This document shows positions 28,958 through 38,586 of a DNA stretch of 40,915 nucleotides, piece by piece. Source of the DNA: Candidatus Geocrenenecus arthurdayi (GTDB lineage: Archaea > Thermoproteota > Nitrososphaeria_A > Caldarchaeales > Wolframiiraptoraceae); contig JAKCEX010000008.1 of NCBI GenBank assembly GCA_023539395.1, forward strand, positions 1 to 40,915. Direction: 5' to 3'. The notes beneath the pieces were generated by a model. It did no database searches and was not told where the DNA came from. It saw only the letters and a list, made by a program, of their open reading frames with translations. The first letter of the stretch is position 1. Every line of letters starts with the position of its first letter. A program made the position numbers and the translations under genes.

Positions 28958-29899
28958 CTAAAAAGATATCATTAACAGCTGGCTTATTACGTGAGATATA
29001 AAGTAAATCAGGAGTACTACAATTGCAGCTGTCGTCCCACTAAGCCTTCTACCATAAGCTGTTAAAGCTATCAAGAATGGAAGACTAATAGATTGCGCTA
29101 TAATCATGTAGAGGTCTCTTATCTGATAGTATCCTGGTTTCCCAGGCTCTGGGAGTAAGTGGAGGTTAAAGAACCTATTTAATGCTAGAAGACCTGGATA
29201 GAAAATCATTGGAATTATAGCGATAATTAGTGAGGAGAAGAATTTTAATTCCTCATTTAGAGAGCTTAAAGCGATACTCTTAATACTGTCCATAGTCTTT
29301 CCTACACCTTTATAATGGAATAATCGACCGGAGATTAGTATTGAAATAAATGTTAGAAGTAGATACATTATTACAAGGTTTCCAAGATACTTAGCTACAA
29401 TCTCGAATATATTCGTGGACGATTCATAAATATGTAAGATTAAGGGCGTAGTCCTAGTATAGATTAGCAAAAGTATACTGACCATTATTGAGAGTGTAGA
29501 TGTTATAACCCTGAGGCCAGTACTCTCGTATAATGGAGAGAATAACCAGATAGGGAAAAACATATTGGTTAACAGCTTCATGAATCTACTAGGAGGCTTT
29601 GGTTTTAACAAATCTAGAGAGAGAACGCCACCCTCTTTCAAAACCCTGTAGACTCTCTCACCCTCTTCTGTTAAAGTATAGTTTCTATCTTCATCTTGCC
29701 TAACGAAATCTTTCAACTGTCTAAGGTTATAGTATAGTGACCCTGTGCTTATCTTTAGCATGTCTCTTAAAGTTGTTGCACTTATTTTCCCTGCATCCCC
29801 GATGGCCAATATGATTCTCCTCCTAGTCTTATGCCTTAGAAGCCAGACAAGCTCATCTTCACTAGTTGAGTCAATGGAGCCTAGAGGCAAAGCATTCAC
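28958..29899 (-). CDS. membrane-anchored winged-helix transcriptional regulator (N-terminal wHTH plus about 5 TM)
   Basis: 'HKTRRRIILAIGDAGKISATTLRDMLKISTGSLYYNLRQL...YTLTEEGERVYR' then hydrophobic segments. Confidence 0.72.
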   Translation of the reverse strand: MNALPLGSIDSTSEDELVWLLRHKTRRRIILAIGDAGKISATTLRDMLKISTGSLYYNLRQLKDFVRQDEDRNYTLTEEGERVYRVLKEGGVLSLDLLKPKPPSRFMKLLTNMFFPIWLFSPLYESTGLRVITSTLSIMVSILLLIYTRTTPLILHIYESSTNIFEIVAKYLGNLVIMYLLLTFISILISGRLFHYKGVGKTMDSIKSIALSSLNEELKFFSSLIIAIIPMIFYPGLLALNRFFNLHLLPEPGKPGYYQIRDLYMIIAQSISLPFLIALTAYGRRLSGTTAAIVVLLIYFISHVISQLLMISF

Positions 29900-30026
29900 T
29901 CTCTGAACAGTAAAATGTACACTAAATTTTAAACTTGACTATATCGGTAGAGATAAATTCTGTAGTATTACTTAGCTTAAATATATCTTTTTCACTAATT
30001 TATCTAGAGAAGAGGTATGCAGAAAG

Positions 30027-30602
30027 ATGAGCTGGGTCGAAGATAGCGTAGTATTCAGGGGGGCGATAAGGAGAAGTGGGAACAGCTTAGTTATCACTAT
30101 CCCCTCAGAATTATCACAAAGGCTTCTTCTTAGAGAAGGTCAAGAATTTATCATATATGGTATAGGTAGGAAGAGACCAGAATTTGAAGGTGGTTTACAA
30201 GTTTATCTAGGATACTTTATAATTCATGAGAAAGTATTCGTAGCGAGAATGAAGATTGAGGTATCAGACGGAAGCTTTGAGAAATTCAGCTCAATAATTA
30301 AAGAATTCCAGGAAGCGTATTCTCTAACAGATATTAGATATAAGCAGAGTAGTTCTTCTATTGTAGAGACTGAGCTATATTTCGGAGCATTAACCGATAG
30401 GGGGGTTATTAGACCTAAGACTAGGGAAGAGGTAGAAGAAATAGCTTCATCTATGGAGTTTAAGCTTAGGCTTGAAGGATTCAAAGTACTAGAAAAAGAA
30501 ATTCTAGAGAAGATTATTGAGAAGAGGAATATAGATCCAGCCACGATCTCTAAAGCACCCTACAAGGTTACTGAGATAGTTAGATGGCGGTGGGAGATAT
30601 AG
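30027..30602 (+). CDS. AbrB/SpoVT-AbrB-like N-terminal domain protein
   Basis: 'FRGAIRRSGNSLVITIPSELSQRLLLREGQEFIIYG' swapped-hairpin motif. Confidence 0.72.
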   Translation: MSWVEDSVVFRGAIRRSGNSLVITIPSELSQRLLLREGQEFIIYGIGRKRPEFEGGLQVYLGYFIIHEKVFVARMKIEVSDGSFEKFSSIIKEFQEAYSLTDIRYKQSSSSIVETELYFGALTDRGVIRPKTREEVEEIASSMEFKLRLEGFKVLEKEILEKIIEKRNIDPATISKAPYKVTEIVRWRWEI

Positions 30603-30635
30603 TTTTATCTAATACTGGGGAGGCCCTTCATAAGT

Positions 30636-31916
30636 ATGAAGCTTATCGCAGACCTCCATCTCCATAGTAAGTATTCTGGGGCCACATCCCAGAGAATGAA
30701 TATTACAGAGCTCGTAGATTTTGCGAAGATAAAAGGATTAGACATTCTAGGTACAGGAGATGCTCTTCATCCAAAATGGATAAGAGAGCTTGAGAAAGAA
30801 CTAGAGTATATTGGAGATGGAATATACATTTCTAGAAGAGATGAAAAAACCTATTTTATCATACAAGTAGAAGTTGCAACTATACATCAGTTTAATGGTA
30901 AATCAAGAAGAATACATCACGTAATCCTTATGCCTAACTTAGAAGTTGCTATACAACTCTCTGAAGATTTAAGAAAATATGGAGAAATAGAATCTGACGG
31001 GAGACCAATTCTTAACATAAACCCTGCTGAGCTAGTTGAGATTGTAATGGAGGTAGATAAGCAGAATATAGTTTTCCCGGCTCATGCTTGGACTCCTTGG
31101 TGGAGTATGCTTGGAGCATTCAGCGGGGTAGACCATATTAGAGAATGCTATCAAGACATGGTGAAAAACATTTACGCCGTAGAAACAGGCTTAAGCAGTG
31201 ACCCTCCAATGAACTGGAGAATAAGCTGGCTAGACAACTATACTCTTGTAAGCTTTAGCGATTCACACAGCCCATATCCATATAGGCTTGGGAGAGAAGC
31301 AGTAGTATTTAATCTATCGAAGCCAAGTTACAGAGAAATACTTGAAGCATTAAAGAATAAGGATCCATCTAAGATATTAATGACTATTGAAGTCCCCCCA
31401 GAATATGGAAAATACCATTGGAGTGGTCATAGAAATTGCAGCTTCGGTCCAATAGAACCTGAGGAAGCAAAGAGAGTAAATTATAGGTGCCCCGTATGTG
31501 GAAGAAAACTTACAAAAGGAGTTGATGATCGTGTAGAAGAACTTGCAGACAGGTCTAGAGGATACATCCCGGAAAATAAGATAAACTACATACACTTAAT
31601 ACCTCTACAAGAATTAATCGCCTTAAGCATGGGGATTCAAGTAGAAAATGAATCAAAACTCAATAGTAGCAAGATATGGAGTGAGTATGAAAAATTAATT
31701 AACACATTTGGAAATGAATTCAAAATACTATTAGAAGTAAAAGAAGAAGAAATAGAGAGAGTTGGTGGAAGAAAGCTTGCAGGATTAATATCTTTCATGA
31801 GACAAGGTAAACTTAAGATTATCCCAGGATATGATGGTGTATACGGAAAGCTTGTCGTGGAACATGAACAGCAGGGAAAACCAATAAACATTAGAAAGCT
31901 TGAAGATTACTTCTAG
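30636..31916 (+). CDS. PHP-domain endonuclease Q (EndoQ)-like
   Basis: 'IADLHLHSKYSGATSQRMNITELVDFAKIKGLDILGTGDALHPKW', 'FPAHAWTPWWSMLGAFSG', 'SFSDSHSPYPYRLGRE', zinc finger 'HRNCSFGP...YRCPVCGRKLTKGV'. Confidence 0.85.
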   Translation: MKLIADLHLHSKYSGATSQRMNITELVDFAKIKGLDILGTGDALHPKWIRELEKELEYIGDGIYISRRDEKTYFIIQVEVATIHQFNGKSRRIHHVILMPNLEVAIQLSEDLRKYGEIESDGRPILNINPAELVEIVMEVDKQNIVFPAHAWTPWWSMLGAFSGVDHIRECYQDMVKNIYAVETGLSSDPPMNWRISWLDNYTLVSFSDSHSPYPYRLGREAVVFNLSKPSYREILEALKNKDPSKILMTIEVPPEYGKYHWSGHRNCSFGPIEPEEAKRVNYRCPVCGRKLTKGVDDRVEELADRSRGYIPENKINYIHLIPLQELIALSMGIQVENESKLNSSKIWSEYEKLINTFGNEFKILLEVKEEEIERVGGRKLAGLISFMRQGKLKIIPGYDGVYGKLVVEHEQQGKPINIRKLEDYF

Positions 31917-32238
31917 ATCTAACGTAAAAAGCCTTAGCATTTAGTTACAAAATCTAACTATCTACGACTATAATAGCATGCTATTAATTAATACCTGTAA
32001 TAAAAGATCTCTTATAAAAATGAAGAATCAAGTACATATCAATGGTAAAGTATATCTACATGCTTTCAGGATAAGGAACATATCCTTGAAATCAACTTAT
32101 CCTACAACTTCTATCTCTTAAGCATAATCCTACAAGACACTGAGATAGATGAAGGATTAGTACCCCCCAAGGATTCAGTAGATAAAGTCTCAACAGGATC
32201 AATTAAGTCATTAGTTAAAAAGATAATACATCTAGATA

Positions 32239-32342
32239 GCCCCGGGCGGGATTTGAACCCGCGACCTGCGGCTTTCCTGCAAACTTAACAAGTTTTCATC
32301 AATGATACAAGGCCGCCGCTCTACCCGCTGAGCTACCGGGGC
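32239..32342 (-). tRNA. tRNA-Thr(TGT) with 32-nt intron at 32274..32305 (37/38)
   Basis: Acceptor GCCCCGG/CCGGGGC, D-arm GCTC...GAGC, anticodon stem GCGGC/GCCGC, T-arm GCGGG-TTCAAAT-CCCGC; BHB central helix CTTG/CAGG with bulges TAT and AAA; mature length 72 nt. Confidence 0.93.
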
Positions 32343-32540
32343 TCAACACTACAATATTGAAACTAAACATTCTCCTTTTTATGTTTAATTTTCTTCGATG
32401 AGCAGTAACAGAAGGGGGAAAAGACATTTCTCAAAGACTTAAAAACAAAACAGACTCAAACTATGAACTATCTTATTAAGGCTATCAAAATCTAATAACT
32501 ACCATACATTTATACATTAAAGAAAACAACGGATAGAAGC

Positions 32541-32615
32541 GGGGCCGTGGTCTAGCTTGGCTATGACACGCGGCTCGGGCCCGCGAGATCCTGGGTTCAA
32601 ATCCCAGCGGCCCCA
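32541..32615 (+). tRNA. tRNA-Pro(CGG), intronless
   Basis: GGGGCCG/CGGCCCC acceptor, CGCGG-CTCGGGC-CCGCG anticodon arm, CTGGG-TTCAAAT-CCCAG T-arm; upstream TTTATACATTA. Confidence 0.95.
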
Positions 32616-32717
32616 CATAATATGTAATCTGAGAAAACCACTTAACGTTATGCGTTAATGAGATTATTTATTCACTGAAAATCAAAAGATCTTCATAGAT
32701 GTTTAGAGTCATCTTAA

Positions 32718-32807
32718 TGGGCCCGAGGGGACTTGAACCCCTGTCCTCCGGCTCTCTACGAGTCTTCACCGCAGGCCGGCGCCATGTCCATTCTAGGCCA
32801 CGGGCCC
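32718..32807 (-). tRNA. tRNA-Arg(GCG) with 15-nt intron at 32754..32768 (37/38)
   Basis: GGGCCCG/CGGGCCC acceptor, anticodon stem CCGGC/GCCGG, T-arm AGGGG-TTCAAGT-CCCCT; BHB central helix CTGC/GTAG with bulges GGT and AGA. Confidence 0.92.
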
Positions 32808-32995
32808 ATTCCTATGTATAGCTAGGTTTTTCCCGATTCTTCTATTTTTACTTAGACTATTTAAACAGTAGATTGGCCAAGAGGCTTTCTTAAAGTCTAT
32901 TTTTCAAGTTAATAGCGTTTTTAAGTGGTGTTTTTATCTCCATGTGGTGAGCTCTATCTTTATATGGTGGAGTATCATATGTTGAGAAGGGTTTT

Positions 32996-33727
32996 GTGGG
33001 CTATTGCCCAGAAGGGAGAGCTCCTTTAAAATTATGGAGATTAGCTGAAGATAGAAGTAGTAGGTTGATTTTAGCATTAGATGTCATAGATGGGTCTCCC
33101 TTCAAATGGGGGGATAGAAGTCTTCTTGATAGATGCTTCAGACTGCTTGATAGCTTAAGAGAATACATTGTAGGTGTTAAGATAGGTTTTCCACTACTAT
33201 TATCAATCGGTGTTAGTGGGGTAAGAGAGATAATAGCAGATTTTAAGGGAGAATTCTACTTTCTATCAGATTTTAAGATAGGAGACATACCAGAAATAGC
33301 TACGTATACTGTGAGTTCTCTACAAGACCTAGGATTTGATGGTGCAACTATACACTTATTTCAAGGAGGTTTAACAAGGATAACTAGAGACTCTATTGAT
33401 TTATTCGGAGTATTAATGATGAGCCATCCTGAAGCAATACTCTTCGAAAAGAACTTTAATGAATTAATTAATGAAGCATTAAAAGCCAGAGTAGATGGTG
33501 TAATTGTTGGAGCAACTAAGAAAGAATACATACAAAAAGCTAGAAAAAAGATACCTCAAAAAACGATCTTGTGCCCAGGTATAATAACTCAGGGTGCTGA
33601 ACCTAGTCAAGCCTTAAAGTATGGTGGAGATTTTGAAATAATTGGAAGAGCAATTACAGCATCTACTGATCCTATCTTATCTACTAGAAAAATCCTAGAG
33701 GTTGAGAGAGGTGTACTCCAAAGATAG
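32996..33727 (+). CDS. pyrF: orotidine-5'-phosphate decarboxylase
   Basis: 'LILALDVIDG', 'VKIGFPLLLSIG', 'FLSDFKIGDIPEIATYT', 'CPGIITQG...GGDFEIIGRAIT'. Confidence 0.93.
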   Translation: MGYCPEGRAPLKLWRLAEDRSSRLILALDVIDGSPFKWGDRSLLDRCFRLLDSLREYIVGVKIGFPLLLSIGVSGVREIIADFKGEFYFLSDFKIGDIPEIATYTVSSLQDLGFDGATIHLFQGGLTRITRDSIDLFGVLMMSHPEAILFEKNFNELINEALKARVDGVIVGATKKEYIQKARKKIPQKTILCPGIITQGAEPSQALKYGGDFEIIGRAITASTDPILSTRKILEVERGVLQR

Positions 33728-34298
33728 GTTAGCAGAAATCCTAATATCTACTAACTGTGTAAAATTTGGAGAATTCATTCTTAGCTCAGGAGCTAAGAGT
33801 AATGTTTATGTTGACATGAGGAAGATAATATCTCATCCAGCTGAATTCATGGAGTTGATTAGGATTTATGCAAGAATGGTAAGCAATTTAAAGTTTGATA
33901 TCTTAGCGGGTGTAGAATCTGGGGGGATACCATTTGCTACAGCAATTGGAGTAGAACTAAAGAAGCCAATAATATATGTTAGGAAAGAATATAAGAATCA
34001 TGGATTAAAGAAGATTATCGAAGGAGAATACAAAGAGGGAGATATAGCGTTAGTCATTGATGATGTATCTACAACAGGCAGCTCTATTGCCAGAGCCGTA
34101 GAAGCCTTGAAGTCAAACAACTTGATAGTCTACGATGCATTCGTTATCGTTGATAGAGAAGAAGGAGCAAGAGAGAAACTACAACAATTAAACATCGAAT
34201 TACATTATTTGATAACACTTAGAGAGATTCTCTCTCTGATGTCTCAGCAAGCCTCGATACCTTATACTAAGGAGATTAGGGGGAACCGCCATGAATAA
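33702..34298 (+). CDS. pyrE: orotate phosphoribosyltransferase
   Basis: 'FGEFILSSGAKSNVYVDMRKIISHP', PRPP motif 'VALVIDDVSTTGSSI'-like 'ALVIDDVSTTGSSIARAVE'. Confidence 0.95.
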   Translation: MREVYSKDRLAEILISTNCVKFGEFILSSGAKSNVYVDMRKIISHPAEFMELIRIYARMVSNLKFDILAGVESGGIPFATAIGVELKKPIIYVRKEYKNHGLKKIIEGEYKEGDIALVIDDVSTTGSSIARAVEALKSNNLIVYDAFVIVDREEGAREKLQQLNIELHYLITLREILSLMSQQASIPYTKEIRGNRHE

Positions 34299-35154
34299 TA
34301 GATCATCCATGAACAAACCCTTAAACGATGAAGCAGGAAGCATACAGCTACCTCGCCAGACTCAATCAAGATATATCCTTGGAGAAGTATATAGCATAAG
34401 GCAGCTAACTCCATCCATTAAAGAATATACTATTAAGCTTGAAGAGGAGATTAATCCAAACCCAGGGCAATTTGCAATGCTCTGGATACCCAACATAGGA
34501 GAGATACCCCTAAGCTTTGCAGATTATTCTACAGGGACTGTAAAATTCATTATTTGCAGAGTAGGCTTCGTCACCACCTATATTCATCGGAATATCCTTG
34601 TCGGCTCAAGAGTATTCTTAAGAGGTCCTCTTGGAAACGGTTTTACATTATGCTCATTGAAGAACTGCTTATTAATAGGAGGGGGATACGGGCTTGCGCC
34701 ACTCTATTATCTAGGTAGAATACTAGCTATGAATAATTGTAGATTGAAGACTTTGTTGGGATTTAAGAATTCTAGCGATGTATTCTATGTTAGTGAATTC
34801 AGTGAAATCTCCGATACTTATATCTCAACCGAGGATGGTGAAGAAGGATTTAAAGGAACAGTAGTAGATATGGTGAGAAAAATTCTAGCAGAGGAGACAT
34901 TCGATATAGTTTATGTATGTGGGAGAGAACAAATGTTAATGAAAGTGGTTAAAGAATGTTCAGCAAAAGGTATGAAGACTGAGGCTTCTCTTGAGAGAAT
35001 AATTAAATGTGGAGTAGGTCTCTGCGGGTCATGCTCAGTTGAACCCCTAGGATTAAGAGTTTGTAGAGATGGTCCAGTATTTGACGGTAGACTTCTATTA
35101 AAGCTTGAGGATCCTTTGAAAAATAATAGGGAAGAAATATGTATAAAGAATTAA
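34291..35154 (+). CDS. pyrK: dihydroorotate dehydrogenase electron-transfer subunit (PyrK-like)
   Basis: FAD/NAD reductase fold 'GPLGNGFTL', 'LIGGGYGLAPLYYLG', 2Fe-2S Cys cluster 'KCGVGLCGSCSVEPLGLRVCRDGPVF'. Confidence 0.92.
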   Translation: MNNRSSMNKPLNDEAGSIQLPRQTQSRYILGEVYSIRQLTPSIKEYTIKLEEEINPNPGQFAMLWIPNIGEIPLSFADYSTGTVKFIICRVGFVTTYIHRNILVGSRVFLRGPLGNGFTLCSLKNCLLIGGGYGLAPLYYLGRILAMNNCRLKTLLGFKNSSDVFYVSEFSEISDTYISTEDGEEGFKGTVVDMVRKILAEETFDIVYVCGREQMLMKVVKECSAKGMKTEASLERIIKCGVGLCGSCSVEPLGLRVCRDGPVFDGRLLLKLEDPLKNNREEICIKN

Positions 35155-36113
35155 AAAATCTAGATTATTTCTGTAAGATGGGTTTTCCAGAGGATCTTTC
35201 AATAGATTTAGCAACATCTATATCAAAGCTATCCCTCCGAAATCCTACAATATTAGCTTCTGGGATATTAGGGTCGTCTTGCAGTTTATTGAAACGTATA
35301 GAGGACGCTGGAGCAGGTGCATTAACTACTAAGACTATTACTAAGAATCCACGTGAAGGCTACGTAAACCCTGTATTCGTAGATCTTGGCTATGGTTACC
35401 TGAATGCAATAGGTTTAAGGAATCCAGGAGCAGATAATTTCAGTAAGGAACTCTCCAAAGCAAAGAAAAACATCCAGATACCAATAATAACTAGTATTGG
35501 GGGGAGTAGCATAGAAGAATTCATGTATGTAGCGGAGAGAATGTTAGAATCGGGTTCCGATGCTTTAGAGATTAACCTCTCTTGCCCTCATGTTGAAGGA
35601 TACGGTCTAGACATCGGCTCCGATATAAAACTAACACAGCAGATAATAAAACAGTTAAAAAGTATATCTTCGAAGCCATTATTTGCAAAGATTTCATTAC
35701 ATCAATCTCGAATAGATATTCTAGAAAAATATATTGATGCAGGTCTTGATGGTATATCAGCTATCAACACTGTGAAAGCTTTAGCAATCAATATTAAAGC
35801 ATTATCTCCCATTCTCTCGAACATCGTTGGAGGATTATCAGGACCATGTATAAAACCTATAGCCTTAGCAGTCGTATACGAAATCTATAGAGAATTCCCA
35901 GATATACCAATTATTGGAGTTGGAGGAATACAGAGCCCTGAAGATGCAGTTGAGATGATCTTGGTTGGAGCATCCGCAGTTGGTATAGGCTCAGCCATAG
36001 TTAGAAAAGACCTAGAAATATTTAGGGAGATAACGAGGGGAATTGGAAAATTCATGCTTGAAAATGGATTCAAATCTATAAGAGAGCTCATAGGATACAT
36101 ACATAGAAGATGA
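35139..36113 (+). CDS. pyrD: dihydroorotate dehydrogenase (class 1B type)
   Basis: 'NPTILASGILGSS', 'GAGALTTKTITKNPREGY', 'LEINLSCPHVEGYG', 'GGLSGPCIKPIALAVVYEI', 'GVGGIQSPEDAVEMILVGASAVGIGSA'. Confidence 0.95.
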   Translation: MYKELKNLDYFCKMGFPEDLSIDLATSISKLSLRNPTILASGILGSSCSLLKRIEDAGAGALTTKTITKNPREGYVNPVFVDLGYGYLNAIGLRNPGADNFSKELSKAKKNIQIPIITSIGGSSIEEFMYVAERMLESGSDALEINLSCPHVEGYGLDIGSDIKLTQQIIKQLKSISSKPLFAKISLHQSRIDILEKYIDAGLDGISAINTVKALAINIKALSPILSNIVGGLSGPCIKPIALAVVYEIYREFPDIPIIGVGGIQSPEDAVEMILVGASAVGIGSAIVRKDLEIFREITRGIGKFMLENGFKSIRELIGYIHRR

Positions 36114-36225
36114 CCATGATATAGATTCCACAACTGGAGATTATGCTTCACAACAATATCTATGTCTAAGCCCACCGAGACCATAGGAAAAAGATTATTA
36201 TCCTAACCTTATGACTAATTGATAG

Positions 36226-37365
36226 ATGAAACGTAAAGATGAGATAACTAGTATCTTAGGAAAGTATTCTAAGAACCAATTAACGATAGGTATTCTCGGG
36301 ACGCACTCTGCCTTAGAAGTATGTAGAGGAGCAAAGGATGAAGGTTTCAAAACAGTAGTTATATGTCAGAAGAAAAGAGAAAAAATCTACTCTAATTATT
36401 TTATCTCTAGAGAGAGGTTCGGAAAGAGGGTCGGCATTATTGATGATGTAATAATCTTAGAAAGATTTAGAGATATAGCTAGAGATGAGGTTCAAGAAGA
36501 GCTTAGGAGGAAGAATACAATATTGATTCCACATAGAGGACTATCTGTATACGTAGGATACGAAGTAATAGAAAATATGTTAAGAGTACCGATCTTCGGA
36601 AACAGATACCTTTTAAAGATCGAAGAAAGAGGAGTAGACTTCGACCAATACAAGTTATTGGATAAAGCAGGAATACCATATCCGAGGATCTATAGAAGTC
36701 CTGATGAAATCGATAGGCCTGTAATAGTTAAAGTATCTGAAGCAGTCAGAGAATATGAAAGAGCTTTCTTCCTAGCTTCCTCCCCTAGGGAGTTTGAAGA
36801 AAAATCAAGAGATCTTATAGAAAAGAAGCTAGTAACGAGACAAGCTATCGAGAAAGCAGTTATCGAAGAATTAATAGTAGGAGCATACTTCAATTTTAAC
36901 TTCTTCTATTCTCCACTAGATGGAGAGATCGAGCTGCTTGGAATAGATATGAGGAGGCAGACGAACCTCGACGGATTGTTAAGGCTGCCTGTTACTCAAC
37001 AGTTAGAGGTATTGAAGTTTATAGAGGTTAGAAATATCGAAGTAGGTCATATAGCTTGTACTATTAGAGAATCTCTGCTTGAAAGAGCATTTGAATTAGC
37101 TGAGAGATTTGTGAAGACTACTCAGGATACCTGTCCACCTGGAGTCATAGGACCGTTTGCTCTTCAGAGTATAGTAGTCCCTGGCCCCCCTCAAGAGGAA
37201 ATTATAGTATATGATGTTAGCGTAAGAGTTCCAGGATCTCCAGGCGTAAAGTTTACTCCGTACTCTGAGAATCTATGGGGTTTCCCTATAAGTGTTGGTC
37301 GAAGAATCGCTATGGAGATTAAAGAAGCATTAAGAGAAGATAGATTAGAGGAGGTTCTTACATGA
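36226..37365 (+). CDS. purP: PurP-family ATP-grasp protein, diverged paralogue (FAICAR synthetase family)
   Basis: 'IGILGTHSALEVCRGAKDEGF', 'VPIFGNRYLL', 'VIGPFALQS'; glycine-rich loop region diverged ('VIVKVSEAVREYERAFF'). Confidence 0.85.
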   Translation: MKRKDEITSILGKYSKNQLTIGILGTHSALEVCRGAKDEGFKTVVICQKKREKIYSNYFISRERFGKRVGIIDDVIILERFRDIARDEVQEELRRKNTILIPHRGLSVYVGYEVIENMLRVPIFGNRYLLKIEERGVDFDQYKLLDKAGIPYPRIYRSPDEIDRPVIVKVSEAVREYERAFFLASSPREFEEKSRDLIEKKLVTRQAIEKAVIEELIVGAYFNFNFFYSPLDGEIELLGIDMRRQTNLDGLLRLPVTQQLEVLKFIEVRNIEVGHIACTIRESLLERAFELAERFVKTTQDTCPPGVIGPFALQSIVVPGPPQEEIIVYDVSVRVPGSPGVKFTPYSENLWGFPISVGRRIAMEIKEALREDRLEEVLT

Positions 37366-38462
37366 TTAGTAGAAGTGAAATATTAAGCACTCTATCACAA
37401 TACAATGAATCAGATATTAAGATAGGGACACTATGCTCTCATTCCTCTCTCCAGATATTTCATGGGGCTAGAAGAGAAGGTATACCATCAGTAGGAATAG
37501 TGTTGAAGGAGAATAAACCATACTATGAAAGCTTCACTAATGCTCTTCCAGAGATGTTCCTAGAGGTTCAAGACTATAAAGAAATAATGACTGATAATTT
37601 TCAGAAAAAACTGATTTCGGAAAATGTAATCATTATTCCACATGGATCATTAGTAGAGTATATTGGAGCAGAGAATCTTCTAGAAAGATTTAGAGTGCCC
37701 ATGTTCGGTAACAGATTAACATTGTACTGGGAAAGTGATAGAAGGAGACAGAGAAGATGGCTTAAGGAAGCTGGAGTGAACTCCCCGACTATCTATGAGA
37801 ACCCCTCCAATATTGATAAGCCTGTAATCGTTAAACTCCACGGCGCAAAAGGTGGAAGAGGATATTTCAAAGCTTCCAACTCACAAGAATTCTTTACAAA
37901 GTTTAACGAGCTTAGAATGAGGAAACTCATAAGCAGCTTAGACGATATAATTATAGAAGAATTCATAGCTGGAGTAAGATATTATCCCCACTTCTTCCTC
38001 AGCATCCTTGAAGAAAAGAATCTACCAGGCTTGGACGAAGGGAGACTAGAACTTCTTGGGATAGACCGAAGACTTGAAGTTATTGATGAAATACATAGAG
38101 GATTACCCCTAATTATTGAAGATTACCTAGATTATACCGTGACAGGGAATGTCGGCGTAGTTGTTAGAGAAAAATACCTGGTGGATCTACTAAGATACGC
38201 TGTCAGAATTGTTTCTTCCGCTAGGAAACTCTTTTACCCAGGTTTAATCGGCCCATTCTGTTTAGAAACTATATATAATCCAGCTAGAGGATTCATCGTG
38301 TTCGAAGTTTCAGCTAGAATAGTGGCTGGAACAAATCTGTACCCAGATGGTTCTCCATACTCAACATACTACTATGATGAACCTATGTCTATGGGTAGGA
38401 GAATAGCGAAAGAGATAAGGAGAGCAGTTAATCTAAATTCTTTACATAAACTAGTTTATTAG
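37362..38462 (+). CDS. purP: PurP: 5-formaminoimidazole-4-carboxamide ribonucleotide synthetase
   Basis: 'IGTLCSHSSLQIFHGARREG', 'VIVKLHGAKGGRGYFKA', 'EVSARIVAGTNLYPDGSPYS'; ATGA overlap with upstream paralogue. Confidence 0.93.
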   Translation: MISRSEILSTLSQYNESDIKIGTLCSHSSLQIFHGARREGIPSVGIVLKENKPYYESFTNALPEMFLEVQDYKEIMTDNFQKKLISENVIIIPHGSLVEYIGAENLLERFRVPMFGNRLTLYWESDRRRQRRWLKEAGVNSPTIYENPSNIDKPVIVKLHGAKGGRGYFKASNSQEFFTKFNELRMRKLISSLDDIIIEEFIAGVRYYPHFFLSILEEKNLPGLDEGRLELLGIDRRLEVIDEIHRGLPLIIEDYLDYTVTGNVGVVVREKYLVDLLRYAVRIVSSARKLFYPGLIGPFCLETIYNPARGFIVFEVSARIVAGTNLYPDGSPYSTYYYDEPMSMGRRIAKEIRRAVNLNSLHKLVY

Positions 38463-38586
38463 AAAGTAAGCAATCAACGACGATTAGATAAGCTGAACAT
38501 GCAACTTTATTAAACCATGTAATCTTTTATTATCTGGTTGAGATAAAAGATATATTCTAGTTCTAGATTATCGTGAGAGGGATTTC

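Noticed and set aside
3185-32305. Shared TCATTG near the 5' end of the tRNA-Gln and tRNA-Thr introns as evidence of intron homology
   Set aside because: The motif is offset by one nucleotide relative to the splice site, very short, and the rest of the introns differ; likely coincidence.
32641-32717. C/D box-like elements between tRNA-Pro and tRNA-Arg
   Set aside because: Only one weak C-like box (TAATGA) and a CTGA; no D'/C' pair.
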